A stretch of 46,753 bases of DNA, taken from Candidatus Zhuqueibacterota bacterium (GTDB lineage Bacteria > Zhuqueibacterota > Zhuqueibacteria > Zhuqueibacterales > Zhuqueibacteraceae). This document shows positions 1 through 9,440 of the stretch, one piece after another (positions within the stretch are counted from its first letter, which is position 1; each line of letters opens with the position of its first letter). The stretch is taken from NCBI GenBank assembly GCA_022616415.1, contig JAKEEU010000326.1, positions 1 to 46,753 of the forward strand, in the 5' to 3' direction. Both the position numbers and the translations under genes were made by a program. A model generated the notes under the pieces. The model had not been told where the DNA came from. It did no database searches and saw only the letters and a program-made list of their open reading frames with translations.

Positions 1-91
1 GAATTTTCTCCGTTGTGTTCGTCGTTAGATGACTGTAATATAATAAATTGCAGAGAAAATTCCTCCGACTTTTTTCACTTTCTTGAATAAT

Positions 92-1843
92 TCAGGTTAA
101 ATTATTTTGTCTTGATTTTTTCCTTTGTATTTCAATCATCTCAACCAGCTTTTTCAATTGGATCGGCTTGCTCATGTAGTCATTCGCCCCTGCCGCCAAG
201 CATTTCTCACGATCCCCACACATGGCCAGCGCAGTCAAAGCAATAATAGGGATATTGCTCAGTTCGGCCTCGGCGCGAACACGGCGTATCGCTTCAAGCC
301 CATCCATGCCCGGTATCTGGATGTCCATGAGAATCACCTCCGGACGTTCTTCACGGGCCAAGTTGACGACTTCACTGCCATTGCGAACGACGATGACGCG
401 ATAGCTCTTCGCGCACAAATAATCGGACACTGTGCGGATACTGCTCTCATTGTCCTCCACCAGCAAAATCAAGCGGCTTGTCGCTTTGCATTTCCCGTTG
501 GAAACTGGGATTACCCCGCCAAGCGAGGCAAGCGTAGTGATCGGTTTTGCTGTGAACGTTTCCTTCTCTGCTCGGTCGGTGAGATTTTCAGCCGGCCACG
601 GGAGCGAAACAATAAAACGGCTGCCCTCTCCCGGCTCGCTCTCGACAGAGATGCCCCCGCCATGCAGCTCGACCAAGCGATGCACCAGCGCCAGTCCCAG
701 CCCCGTGCCTGAATACTGTCGTGAGAGACTGCTATCGAGCTGAACAAACGGCTGAAATAAGCGCTCCAGATTTTTGCGCACGATTCCAATGCCGTTATCC
801 CAAACCGTGAAATAGACGGTCTCTTGCTCGGCGTTGCCAACCACCTCCAAACCGATTTTCCCGCCCTCTGGCGTAAACTTAACTGCGTTGCTCAACAGGT
901 TCACGAGGATTTGTTTCAATTGGCGCTCATCCGCCTGAATCGTCGTCACGGCGCTGTCGATAGTTGTGACTACCTTGAGCCGCTTCTGTTGGGCTATCTG
1001 GTTGATGAAATGCAGGCTGGCCTCACAGACCCATGCCACACCCACCGGAACCATTTCCAATTTCAATTTGCCCATCTCGATTTTCGAAAGATCGAGAATG
1101 TCATTGATCAGAGCGAGCAGGTGGCGGCCGCTTTCCTCAACGTCGCCCAAGGCTTGCAATTGATTCTCATTGAGAAGTCCGTAAACTTGTTCCTGCAAAG
1201 CTTCGCTGATGCCTAAGATGGCATTCAGCGGCGTGCGCAGCTCGTGGCTCATATTGGCCAAAAATTCGTCCTTGAGGCGAGCCGCTCTGGCCAATTTTTC
1301 ATTCGCCGTCCGTAATTCCTTAGTCCGTTCTTCCACCCGCCGGGCCAAAGAGGCGTGTTCTTCTTCCAGTGCGGCTTCCGCCCGCCTGCGCTCGGCGACT
1401 TCGGCTATCAACGCCGCATTCGTTTGTGTCAGGGTTTGATTCAGGCTTTGCAGTTCCTGCCTTTTGCGGTACAGCTCGACAAAAACCGACGCTTTGGCGC
1501 GCAGGATTTCCGGAACGATTGGCGCGAACACATAATCCACCGCGCCCAGCTCATAGCCTTTGAGCCGGTCCAGCTCGGACATGCTGAAGGCCGTTATAAA
1601 AATAATCGGCGTCTGTTCCAGCCGCGGGTGTTGGCGGATCAGTGTTGCCGTCTCGAAGCCATCCATGTCGGGCATCATCACATCCAGAAGGATGAGCGCA
1701 AATTCCTGTTTTAGCAAACATTGTAACGCTTCCCGTCCTGATCTGGCCGACACCAAGTTTTCACCGAGCCCGGCCAGAATAGCCTGGTAGGAAAGCAGTT
1801 TTCCCGGCTGGTCGTCCACCAGCAAGAGATTGACTTTGTCCAT
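92..1843 (-). CDS. Hybrid sensor histidine kinase with N- and C-terminal receiver domains (REC-HisKA-HATPase-REC)
   Basis: This 583-residue soluble protein has no membrane segment. An N-terminal receiver domain (about residues 5-120; VDDQ acid pocket, LLDVMMPDMDG phospho-Asp site) is followed by a coiled coil (about 125-190). Next come the HisKA dimerisation helix with the phospho-accepting His in FLANMSHELRTPLNAI, an ATPase domain with DNGIGI and GTGLGLALV nucleotide boxes, and a second receiver near residues 460-575 (LMDIQIPGMDG). Family knowledge says such proteins take phosphate or signal through the first receiver and relay it to the C-terminal one. No output domain is present, so a separate regulator or Hpt protein is expected. 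An AAGGAG lies about 15 nt upstream of the ATG, which is long for a ribosome site. The next gene upstream is separated by the hairpin-repeat array. The signal sensed is unknown. Confidence 0.93.
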   Translation of the reverse strand: MDKVNLLLVDDQPGKLLSYQAILAGLGENLVSARSGREALQCLLKQEFALILLDVMMPDMDGFETATLIRQHPRLEQTPIIFITAFSMSELDRLKGYELGAVDYVFAPIVPEILRAKASVFVELYRKRQELQSLNQTLTQTNAALIAEVAERRRAEAALEEEHASLARRVEERTKELRTANEKLARAARLKDEFLANMSHELRTPLNAILGISEALQEQVYGLLNENQLQALGDVEESGRHLLALINDILDLSKIEMGKLKLEMVPVGVAWVCEASLHFINQIAQQKRLKVVTTIDSAVTTIQADERQLKQILVNLLSNAVKFTPEGGKIGLEVVGNAEQETVYFTVWDNGIGIVRKNLERLFQPFVQLDSSLSRQYSGTGLGLALVHRLVELHGGGISVESEPGEGSRFIVSLPWPAENLTDRAEKETFTAKPITTLASLGGVIPVSNGKCKATSRLILLVEDNESSIRTVSDYLCAKSYRVIVVRNGSEVVNLAREERPEVILMDIQIPGMDGLEAIRRVRAEAELSNIPIIALTALAMCGDREKCLAAGANDYMSKPIQLKKLVEMIEIQRKKSRQNNLT

Positions 1844-1890
1844 TTTGGGCCTCGCGACTCCTTCGTTGGGCCTTCATAGTCAGAAAAAAT

Positions 1891-2312
1891 GTCATGCTGG
1901 AAGGAAGCATCTTTTTTCAGCACGAGCAACGTGCTGAGTTGTAAAAGGATTCCTCCTGAATGACACCGTTCTTCATTAGCATGTCATGCTGGAAGCACCT
2001 TTTTTCAGCACGAGCAACGTGCTGAGTTGTAAAAGGATTCCTCCTGAATGACACCGTTCTTCATTAGCATGTCATGCAGGAGGCATCTTTTTTCAGTACA
2101 AGCACTGTGCTGAATTGCAAAAGGATTCCTCCGGAATGACATCGTTATTATTCTGTCATGCTGGAAGCATCCTTTTTCGCACAAGCTCCGTACTGAGTTG
2201 CAAAAGGATTCCTCCGGAATGACAACACTCTTAATATTCTCATGTCATGCTGGAAGCATCTTTTTCCAACCGAGCACAGTGCTGGGTTGTAAAAGGATTC
2301 CTCCCGAATGAC
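1891..2312. repeat. Array of five ~70-bp hairpin repeats (left half)
   Basis: Five diverged units lie at 1891-1964, 1983-2052, 2071-2140, 2155-2223 and 2244-2312. Each starts with GTCATGCTGGAAGCATC or a variant and ends with GGATTCCTCCTGAATGAC or a variant. The two ends are inverted repeats of each other. A smaller inverted repeat in the middle (for example AGCACG...CGTGCT) gives a two-stem hairpin. Spacers of about 15-20 bp are partly conserved (CACCGTTCTTCATTAGCAT follows two units). This fills most of the roughly 500-bp gap between the kinase gene and the GIY-YIG gene. No coding sequence is seen here. Confidence 0.9.
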
Positions 2313-2348
2313 AATGTGGTTTACTGAACATTTACGGCAATGGTTACA

Positions 2349-2642
2349 TCAAACCACCAAAAAATTCCACTTAGGATTCTTTGTCGCAATCAGCGCTTCT
2401 TTCTTTTCGCGGCTCATGTCTTTAATCTCTTTTTCTCGCGCAATCGCTTGATTGATATCCGTGTACATCTCAAAATAGATCAGCTTGTAACAATAATATT
2501 TTCCGGCAAACGTTTTTCGGTTGCCGCGATTTTGATAATGTTGCTGCAAACGCAGCTTCAAGTCATTGGTCACACCGGTATACAGAACGGTCTTGCCAGG
2601 GTTGGTCGTGATGTAGACGTAATAATTGCCCTTGGCGATCAT
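2349..2642 (-). CDS. Single-domain GIY-YIG endonuclease family protein
   Basis: The 97-residue protein is essentially one GIY-YIG domain. YYVYI at residues 7-11 and LYTGVT at about 20-25 correspond to the GIY and YIG strands. A basic helix follows (LRLQQHYQ), and the Glu of AIAREKEIK (about residue 71) is in the position of the metal-binding glutamate. Length and architecture match the small UPF0213/YhbQ-like group of the superfamily, whose cellular roles are mostly unknown; relatives nick or cut DNA. The gene sits inside a hairpin-repeat array: its stop is 36 bp from one unit and its start 20 bp from the next. That placement suggests a link between nuclease and repeats, but this is inference. 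The ATG at 2640-2642 is the only good start; no strong ribosome site is visible. Confidence 0.88.
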   Translation of the reverse strand: MIAKGNYYVYITTNPGKTVLYTGVTNDLKLRLQQHYQNRGNRKTFAGKYYCYKLIYFEMYTDINQAIAREKEIKDMSREKKEALIATKNPKWNFLVV

Positions 2643-2662
2643 AATGAAACCCTTATTAACCT

Positions 2663-3004
2663 GTCATGCAAGCATCTTTTTACAATTGAGTACTGTGCTG
2701 GGTTGTAAAAGGATTCCTTCTGAATGACACCGTTATTATCCTGTCATGCAGGAGGCATCTTTTTACAATCGAGCACGGTGCTGAGTTGTAACAAGGATTC
2801 CTCCTGAATGACACCGCTCTTCATTAGCATGTCATGCTGGAAGCACCTTTTTTCAGTACAAGCACCGAGCTGAGTTGCAAAAGGATTCCTCCTGAATGAC
2901 ATTCCTCCAAATGACAACGCGCTTTATGATCATGTCATGCAGGAGGCATCTTTTTTCAGCACAAGCACCAAGCTCGACATCAAAAAGGATTCCTCCTGAA
3001 TGAC
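2663..3004. repeat. Array of four ~70-bp hairpin repeats (right half)
   Basis: Units lie at 2663-2728, 2743-2812, 2831-2900 and 2934-3004, of the same family and orientation as those at 1891-2312. A partial 3' end (ATTCCTCCAAATGAC) follows the third unit at 2901-2915. The last unit ends about 20 bp before the stop codon of the multi-HAMP kinase gene. Central stems vary but keep pairing: AGCAC/GTGCT in the second unit, AGTAC/GTGCT with a wobble pair in the first. The roughly 380-bp gap between the two genes holds only these repeats. Confidence 0.9.
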
Positions 3005-3024
3005 ATTTGCCAATCAAGCTCCAT

Positions 3025-6000
3025 CTACCTATGCAGCCACACCCGCATCAGCGAGAGCAACTGCTCGGTGTTGACCGGCTTGGCAATATAATCCGAAGCG
3101 CCGGCCTCGAGGCATTTTTCCCGATCGCCTTTCATCGCTTTCGCGGTCAGCGCGATGATGGGCAAAAGCCGATGCTTGGAATTTTGGCGGATGGCGCGGG
3201 TGGTTTCGTACCCATCCATCTCCGGCATCATGATGTCCATCAACACCATATTCAAATCCGGATCCTGCTCCACGAGGGCAATCGCTTCCCGTCCGGTCTC
3301 GCAGCTCACCACCTGCATGCTGTGGCGCTCCAGCAAACTGGTCAGCACAAAAATGTTGCGCACGTCGTCGTCCACCACCAGCACCTTCTTACCGGCCAAC
3401 GCCTCGTCAGTCTGGTGCAGCCGTTCCAGCATCTTCTGCTTGGCGGGCGGCAGGTTGGTCGTGACCCGGTGCAGGAACAGCGCGGTCTCATCCAGCAGCC
3501 GCTCCGGTGATTGCACGCCCTTGATGATGATACTCTTGGCCATCTTCCTAAGTTGCATCTCCTCATCGCCGGTTAACTCTTTGCCGGTAAACACGACGAT
3601 AGGGAGCTCGCGCAGGCTGGCTTCTTGATGGATTTGCTCTAAAAGCACAAATCCCGATATATCGGGAAGGCGCAGGTCGAGCACCACGCAGTCGAACGCT
3701 TTGGTACGCAGCGCCTCCAACGCTTTGGCGCCGGTGCCGACCGCGGTGATTCTCAAGTCGGCGCCGTCAATCAACTCGATGATGCTCTGGCGCTCGATCT
3801 CATTGTCTTCCACCACTAAGAGCCGCCTCACTGGCAGCTTGGCAAACTCCAATATGCGGTCGAAAGCTGCTTCCAGTTCCTCGGTGGTGAGGGGCTTGAC
3901 CAGATAAGCGAAGGCGCCGTATTCCAAGCCGTGTTGGCGTTCGTCCACGACGGTGATGATTTCGACCGGAATGTGTCGGGTGGCCGGGTCCAGTTTCAGA
4001 TGGCTCAGCACGGTCCAGCCCAACATGTCCGGCAGCAAAATATCCAGGGTGATGGCCGTGGGTTTGAATTGCTGGGCCAAAGACAGCGCGATGTTGCCCC
4101 GTGAGGCCACCAAGCCCTTGAACCCCTTGTCGCGCACGAATCCCAACAACACACGGGCGTAATGGGGATCGTCTTCCACAATCAGCACGACCGGTTCGCC
4201 AGGTTGCAGCGTATCGCGGTCATCCGGAACCTCTTCCGGTTTCGGCGCCGGTATCGCCACCAAAGGCACGGCAGCGGGGGGCAAAGCTTCGGAAAGCGGC
4301 CCTCTCATCAGGATCGAGCCAGTGAAAGTCTGCGACAAGTACAGCGTAAAGGTGCTGCCCTGGTTGGGCGCGCTGACCAAACGGATTTCACCGCCGAGCA
4401 GGGTTGCCAGCTCCCGGCTGATCGCCAGCCCGAGTCCGGTACCGCCGAATCGGCGGCCGGTGCCGGCGTCTGCCTGCTGAAAGGCCTCGAAGATGATTCT
4501 CTGTTTTTCGAGCGGAATGCCGATGCCGGTGTCGCTGACCTCGAAGGCGATCACTGTTGGCGCGCTGTTGAGCACGGCATGATCCAGGCTCCAGCCGCCC
4601 TGGGCCACGTGCATACGCAAGGTAACCTGCCCCTGCGCCGTGAACTTGAAGGCATTCGACAGCAGATTCTTCAACACTTGCAACAGACGTTTGGAGTCGG
4701 TGACCAGGCCATGAGGGAGCTGGGAATCGAGCTCAATGTTAAACGCCAGATTGCGGGCTTCGGCTACGTGGCGGAAGCTGCGCTCGATCATGTCGCGCAC
4801 GGTCGTAAAGGTGACTTCTTCCGGCTCGACGGTGACGGTGCCGGATTCGATCTTGGAAAGGTCGAGGATGTCGTTGATCAAATTCAGCAGATCGGCGCCG
4901 GCGTCGTGAATGGTTTTGGCGAACTCCACTTGCTTTGGATTGAGATTGCCGTCGGCGTTCTCGCCGAGCTGCTGGCCCAAAATCAGGATGCTGTTGAGCG
5001 GGGTGCGCAGCTCGTGGGACATGTTGGCAAGAAATTCGGATTTGTACTTGGAGGTCAAGGCCAGCTCCGCGGCTTTCTCTTCCAGCGCGCGCCGGGCCTG
5101 CTCCACTTCCTTGTTCTTGCGCTCCACTTCCGCGTTTTGCTCGGCGAGCTGTTTCGCCTTTTGCGCCAATTCCTCATTGGTCTGCTGCAATTCCGTTTGC
5201 TGGGCTTGGAGCTCGGCCGCCAACTGCTGGGACTGTTGCAGCAATCGCTCCGTTCGCATCGTCGCTTCGATGGTGTTGAGCACGATGCCGATGCTTTCGG
5301 TCAATTGCGCCAGGAACGTCAAGTGGGTTTCGGTAAATTGCGCCAGCGAAGCCAGCTCGATCACGGCTTTGACCTCTTTCTCGAAAAGCACGGGCAGCAC
5401 GATGATGTTGCTCGGCGTGGCTTCAACCAGGCCCGAGTTGATGCGGAGGTACTCATTGGGGACTTCAGTCATCAAGACGCGACGTTTTTCCGCCGCGCAT
5501 TGGCCGACCAACCCTTCCCCAATATGGAATTCACTGGGCACGTGATTTTCCTGGTGGGCGTAACTGGCCAGCATTTTCAGACATGGGCTGTCACTGCTGG
5601 AGTCCATCTGGTACATCACGCCGTGGTGTATGTTGACCAGCGGCGCCAATTCGGAGAGCAGCATCTGGCCGACGGTCACCAGATCGCGCTGGCCCTGCAT
5701 CATGCGGGTGAAATTGGCGAGGTTGGTTTTGAGCCAGTCCTGCTCGGTATTCTGCTCGGTGGTCGCGCGCAGGTTGCGGATCATGGCGTTGATGTTGTCC
5801 TTAAGCTCGGCGACTTCGCCGCGGGCGTCCACTTGAATGGAGCGGGTGAGGTCGCCTTTGGTGACGGCGGTGGCCACCTCGGCGATGGCGCGAACCTGCG
5901 TCGTCAGGTTCGCCGCCAGCAAATTGACGTTGTCGGTCAAATCCTTCCACGTGCCTGCCACGCCCTTGACTTGCGCCTGGCCGCCCAGCTTGCCGTCGGT

Positions 6001-9000
6001 GCCGACTTCGCGCGCCATACGCGTCACCTCGGCCGCAAACGCGTTCAACTGATCCACCATCGTGTTGATGGTGTTTTTCAATTCCAAAATCTCGCCCTTG
6101 ACATCAACCGTAATCTTGCGCGACAGGTCGCCGCGCGCCACCGCCGAGGTGACTTCGGCGATGTTGCGGACTTGCGCCGTCAAGTTGCCGCACATCGCGT
6201 TGACGCTATCAGTGAGGTCTTTCCAAGTGCCCGCCACACCCGGCACCGCAGCTTGGCCGCCGAGCTTGCCGTCGGTGCCGACCTCGCGTGCCACGCGGGT
6301 TACTTCGGCCGCGAAGGCGTTCAACTGATCCACCATCGTGTTGATGGTGTTCTTCAATTCCAAAATCTCGCCTTTGACGTCGACGGTGACCTTGCGTGAC
6401 AGGTCACCGCGCGCCACCGCCGAGGTGACTTCGGCGATGTTGCGCACCTGCCCAGTCAAGTTGCTGGCCATGGAGTTGACGTTGTCGGTCAGGTCCTTCC
6501 ACGTGCCCGCCACGCCCGGGACCACCGCTTGGCCGCCGAGCTTGCCGTCGGTGCCCACTTCGCGCGCCACCCGCGTCACCTCCGAGGCGAACGACCGCAG
6601 TTGCTCCACCATGGTGTTGATGGCCTCTTTCAATTGCAAGATTTCGCCGCGCACATCCACGGTGATCTTTCGGGAGAGGTCGCCGTTGGCCACGGCAATG
6701 GTTACATCGGCAATGTTGCGGACTTGCGCGGTCAAGTTGCTCGCCATGGAATTGACGTTGTCGGTCAAATCCTTCCACGTGCCGGCGACCCCCGAGACCA
6801 CCGCCTGGCCGCCAAGCTTGCCGTCGGTGCCCACTTCGCGCGCCACCCGCGTCACCTCGGCGGCAAAAGCGTTCAACTGATCCACCATGGTGTTGATGGT
6901 GTTCTTCAATTCCAAAATTTCGCCTTTGACATCCACCGTGATCTTGCGCGACAAGTCGCCGCGGGCTACTGCGGTGGTGACTTCGGCGATATTGCGCACT
7001 TGCGAGGTCAAGTTGCTGGCCATGTAATTGACGTTGTCGGTCAAATCTTTCCACGTGCCGGCAACGCCCGGGACTTGCGCCTGCCCGCCCAGCTTGCCGT
7101 CGGTGCCCACTTCGCGCGCCACCCGCGTCACTTCCGAGGCGAATGCGTTCAACTGATCCACCATCGTGTTGATGGTGTCCTTCAATTGCAAAATCTCGCC
7201 GCGCACTTCCACGGTGATTTTCTTGGAGAGGTCGCCGCGCGCGATGGCCGTGGAGACTTCGGCAATGTTGCGCACTTGGGTGGTCAAATTGTTGGCCATG
7301 GAGTTGACGTTGTCGGTCAAATCCTTCCAAATGCCGCCCACACCTTTCACCTCAGCCTGCCCGCCCAGCTTGCCGTCGGTACCCACTTCGCGCGCCACCC
7401 GCGTCACCTCCGAGGCGAACGAACTGAGTTGATCGACCATGGTGTTGATGGTGTTCTTCAACACAAGAATCTCGCCCTTGACATCGACGGTGATCTTCTT
7501 GGACAGGTCGCCCGTGGCGACTGCTGCGATCACCGCATCGATGTTGCGTACCTGACTGGTCAGGTTGTTGGCCATGAGGTTGACGTTGTCAGTCAAATCT
7601 TTCCAAATGCCGCCCACGCCTTTCACCTCGGCCTGACCACCCAGTTTGCCGTCGGTGCCGACTTCGCGCGCCACCCGCGTCACCTCCGAGGCAAAACCAT
7701 TCAATTGATCCACCATGGTGTTGATGGTGTTCTTCAGTTCCAAAATTTCCCCGGCGACATCGACGGTAATCTTGCGCGACAAATCGCCGCGCGCCACCGC
7801 GCTTGCCACCTCGGCGATATTGCGCACCTGCGCCGTCAAGTTGCTGGCCATCGAATTGACATTGTCGGTCAAATCCTTCCACGTGCCGGCAACGCCCGGA
7901 ACTTGCGCCTGGCCGCCCAGCTTGCCGTCCGTTCCCACTTCGCGCGCCACCCGCGTCACTTCCGAGGCGAACCCGTTCAACTGATCCACCATGGTGTTGA
8001 TCGTGTCCTTCAGTTGCAAAATTTCGCCGCGCACATCCACCGTGATTTTTTTAGAAAGATCGCCGCGAGCAATGGCGGTGGCGACTTCGGCAATGTTGCG
8101 CACTTGCGCGGTCAAATTACCCGCCATGGAGTTGACATTGTCGGTCAAATCTTTCCAAGTGCCGGCGACACCAGGAACCTGCGCCTGCCCGCCCAGCTTG
8201 CCGTCAGTGCCGACTTCGCGCGCTACGCGCGTCACTTCCGAGGAGAACGCCCGCAGTTGGTCGACCATGGTGTTGATGGTTTCCTTCAGCTCGAGAATTT
8301 CGCCCCGCACGTCCGCGGTGATTTTCTTGGAGAGATCGCCGTTGGCAATGGCGGTGGCCACTTCGGCGATGTTGCGCACCTGTGCCGTAAGGTTGCTCGC
8401 CATCGAATTGACGTTGTCGGTCAAATCTTTCCAGGTGCCGGCGACGCCCGGAACGATGGCCTGGCCGCCCAGCTTGCCGTCGGTGCCGACTTCGCGCGCC
8501 ACGCGCGTCACCTCCGCGGCGAAGGAGCGCAGTTGATCGACCATCGTGTTGATGGCTTCCTTCAATTGCAGAATTTCACCCCGCACGTCCACCGTGATTT
8601 TTTTGGAAAGATCACCATTGGCTACTGCGATAGTTACCTCGGCGATGTTGCGCACCTGCGCGGTAAGATTGCCGGCCATCAAGTTGACGCTTTCCGTCAA
8701 GTCCTTCCAAACGCCGCTGACGTTGCGAACCTGAGCCTGGCCGCCCAGCTTGCCTTCGATGCCGACCTCGCGCGCCACGCGCGTCACTTCCGAGGTGAAA
8801 ATGCCGAGCTGCGCGATCATCGTATTGACGATCTTGGCGGAGCGCAAAAATTCGCCTTCGAGCGCCTGGCCGTCGCGCTCCAAGCTCATGGTCTGGGTCA
8901 GGTCGCCCTTGGCAACGGCGCCGATGGTGCGGGTCACTTCAATCGTGGGCCAAACCAAATCATTGATGAGCGAGTTGACCGAGTCTTCCATTTCATACCA

Positions 9001-9294
9001 GGCGCTGCTGTCTTTCGCAGCAAATATGGCGCGTTGCCCGATGCGGCCTTGCTTGCCGACCACCCGGCTGACGCGCTTGAGCTCCTTGGCCATCCTTTGG
9101 TTGACCGCAACGATGTCGTTGAAGGCATCGGCGATCTTCCCCTCCATGCCGGTCCAATCGGACGGCAGGCGAACCGAAAAATCTCCCTTCTGGACAGCGG
9201 TTAGGCAGCGCAAAAGTTGCCGCATGGCCGGAGCCTCCGAGGCAGTAAGCTGGGCGATCTTGCCGTTTTGCTTGGAATTAATTTTTGTTCTCAT
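3025..9294 (-). CDS. Giant soluble multi-HAMP hybrid histidine kinase (HAMPx~13-GAF-HisKA-HATPase-REC-REC-REC)
   Basis: The 2089-residue protein has no transmembrane segment. Residues ~25-1195 are a chain of HAMP-type units: about 13 GDLS-like motifs, of which 11 carry a GKLGGQA motif repeating every 92 residues (276 bp). A GAF domain follows (~1205-1335), then a coiled coil, HisKA with SHELRTPLNSI (His near 1426), HATPase with GGTGLGLAIS (~1618), and three receiver domains starting near 1705, 1825 and 1971. The middle and last receivers have clear phospho-Asp motifs (LDLRLPDISG, LMDIMMPEMDG). The architecture recalls fungal group III (Nik1/Os-1) osmosensing kinases and their bacterial relatives, where poly-HAMP chains sense osmotic or chemical stress in the cytoplasm. 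No Hpt domain or output regulator is adjacent. The near-identical tandem units invite copy-number change by recombination. Confidence 0.93.
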   Translation of the reverse strand: MRTKINSKQNGKIAQLTASEAPAMRQLLRCLTAVQKGDFSVRLPSDWTGMEGKIADAFNDIVAVNQRMAKELKRVSRVVGKQGRIGQRAIFAAKDSSAWYEMEDSVNSLINDLVWPTIEVTRTIGAVAKGDLTQTMSLERDGQALEGEFLRSAKIVNTMIAQLGIFTSEVTRVAREVGIEGKLGGQAQVRNVSGVWKDLTESVNLMAGNLTAQVRNIAEVTIAVANGDLSKKITVDVRGEILQLKEAINTMVDQLRSFAAEVTRVAREVGTDGKLGGQAIVPGVAGTWKDLTDNVNSMASNLTAQVRNIAEVATAIANGDLSKKITADVRGEILELKETINTMVDQLRAFSSEVTRVAREVGTDGKLGGQAQVPGVAGTWKDLTDNVNSMAGNLTAQVRNIAEVATAIARGDLSKKITVDVRGEILQLKDTINTMVDQLNGFASEVTRVAREVGTDGKLGGQAQVPGVAGTWKDLTDNVNSMASNLTAQVRNIAEVASAVARGDLSRKITVDVAGEILELKNTINTMVDQLNGFASEVTRVAREVGTDGKLGGQAEVKGVGGIWKDLTDNVNLMANNLTSQVRNIDAVIAAVATGDLSKKITVDVKGEILVLKNTINTMVDQLSSFASEVTRVAREVGTDGKLGGQAEVKGVGGIWKDLTDNVNSMANNLTTQVRNIAEVSTAIARGDLSKKITVEVRGEILQLKDTINTMVDQLNAFASEVTRVAREVGTDGKLGGQAQVPGVAGTWKDLTDNVNYMASNLTSQVRNIAEVTTAVARGDLSRKITVDVKGEILELKNTINTMVDQLNAFAAEVTRVAREVGTDGKLGGQAVVSGVAGTWKDLTDNVNSMASNLTAQVRNIADVTIAVANGDLSRKITVDVRGEILQLKEAINTMVEQLRSFASEVTRVAREVGTDGKLGGQAVVPGVAGTWKDLTDNVNSMASNLTGQVRNIAEVTSAVARGDLSRKVTVDVKGEILELKNTINTMVDQLNAFAAEVTRVAREVGTDGKLGGQAAVPGVAGTWKDLTDSVNAMCGNLTAQVRNIAEVTSAVARGDLSRKITVDVKGEILELKNTINTMVDQLNAFAAEVTRMAREVGTDGKLGGQAQVKGVAGTWKDLTDNVNLLAANLTTQVRAIAEVATAVTKGDLTRSIQVDARGEVAELKDNINAMIRNLRATTEQNTEQDWLKTNLANFTRMMQGQRDLVTVGQMLLSELAPLVNIHHGVMYQMDSSSDSPCLKMLASYAHQENHVPSEFHIGEGLVGQCAAEKRRVLMTEVPNEYLRINSGLVEATPSNIIVLPVLFEKEVKAVIELASLAQFTETHLTFLAQLTESIGIVLNTIEATMRTERLLQQSQQLAAELQAQQTELQQTNEELAQKAKQLAEQNAEVERKNKEVEQARRALEEKAAELALTSKYKSEFLANMSHELRTPLNSILILGQQLGENADGNLNPKQVEFAKTIHDAGADLLNLINDILDLSKIESGTVTVEPEEVTFTTVRDMIERSFRHVAEARNLAFNIELDSQLPHGLVTDSKRLLQVLKNLLSNAFKFTAQGQVTLRMHVAQGGWSLDHAVLNSAPTVIAFEVSDTGIGIPLEKQRIIFEAFQQADAGTGRRFGGTGLGLAISRELATLLGGEIRLVSAPNQGSTFTLYLSQTFTGSILMRGPLSEALPPAAVPLVAIPAPKPEEVPDDRDTLQPGEPVVLIVEDDPHYARVLLGFVRDKGFKGLVASRGNIALSLAQQFKPTAITLDILLPDMLGWTVLSHLKLDPATRHIPVEIITVVDERQHGLEYGAFAYLVKPLTTEELEAAFDRILEFAKLPVRRLLVVEDNEIERQSIIELIDGADLRITAVGTGAKALEALRTKAFDCVVLDLRLPDISGFVLLEQIHQEASLRELPIVVFTGKELTGDEEMQLRKMAKSIIIKGVQSPERLLDETALFLHRVTTNLPPAKQKMLERLHQTDEALAGKKVLVVDDDVRNIFVLTSLLERHSMQVVSCETGREAIALVEQDPDLNMVLMDIMMPEMDGYETTRAIRQNSKHRLLPIIALTAKAMKGDREKCLEAGASDYIAKPVNTEQLLSLMRVWLHR
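5975..8760 (-). repeat. Tandem 276-bp coding repeats (HAMP units)
   Basis: Within the giant kinase gene, segments encoding the GKLGGQA...WKDLTDNVN...NTMVDQL unit recur every 276 bp for ten full periods. Many codons are shared between units, while third positions differ in places. This shows repeats old enough to have diverged at silent sites but held to the same protein sequence. Confidence 0.9.
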
Positions 9295-9440
9295 AGGCGT
9301 AGTTCAAAGGCAATTGAAAATGATTCAGGCAGGGAAAAAGCAAAGGCAAAACAAATATATAAAAATAACGATCAAATGCCGAAATAAACAATCAGAAGAA
9401 TTCTCTTTCTTTTGTCAGATATTGGCGCATAACTTATCCG

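Noticed and set aside
1891..3004. CRISPR array for the GTCAT repeats
   Set aside because: Units are ~70 bp, end-to-end palindromic and diverged, with short partly conserved gaps and not unique spacers.
5975..8760. Assembly artefact in the tandem HAMP repeats
   Set aside because: Units differ at many silent and some amino-acid positions and the frame is preserved throughout, so collapsed or falsely expanded copies are unlikely, though exact unit number cannot be verified here.
4162..9204. Very long open frames on the plus strand opposite the giant kinase gene (745 and 891 codons)
   Set aside because: They are antisense shadows produced by the repeated, GC-rich coding units. Their translations are His/Arg-rich and match no protein family, while the minus strand encodes clear HAMP, GAF and kinase motifs.
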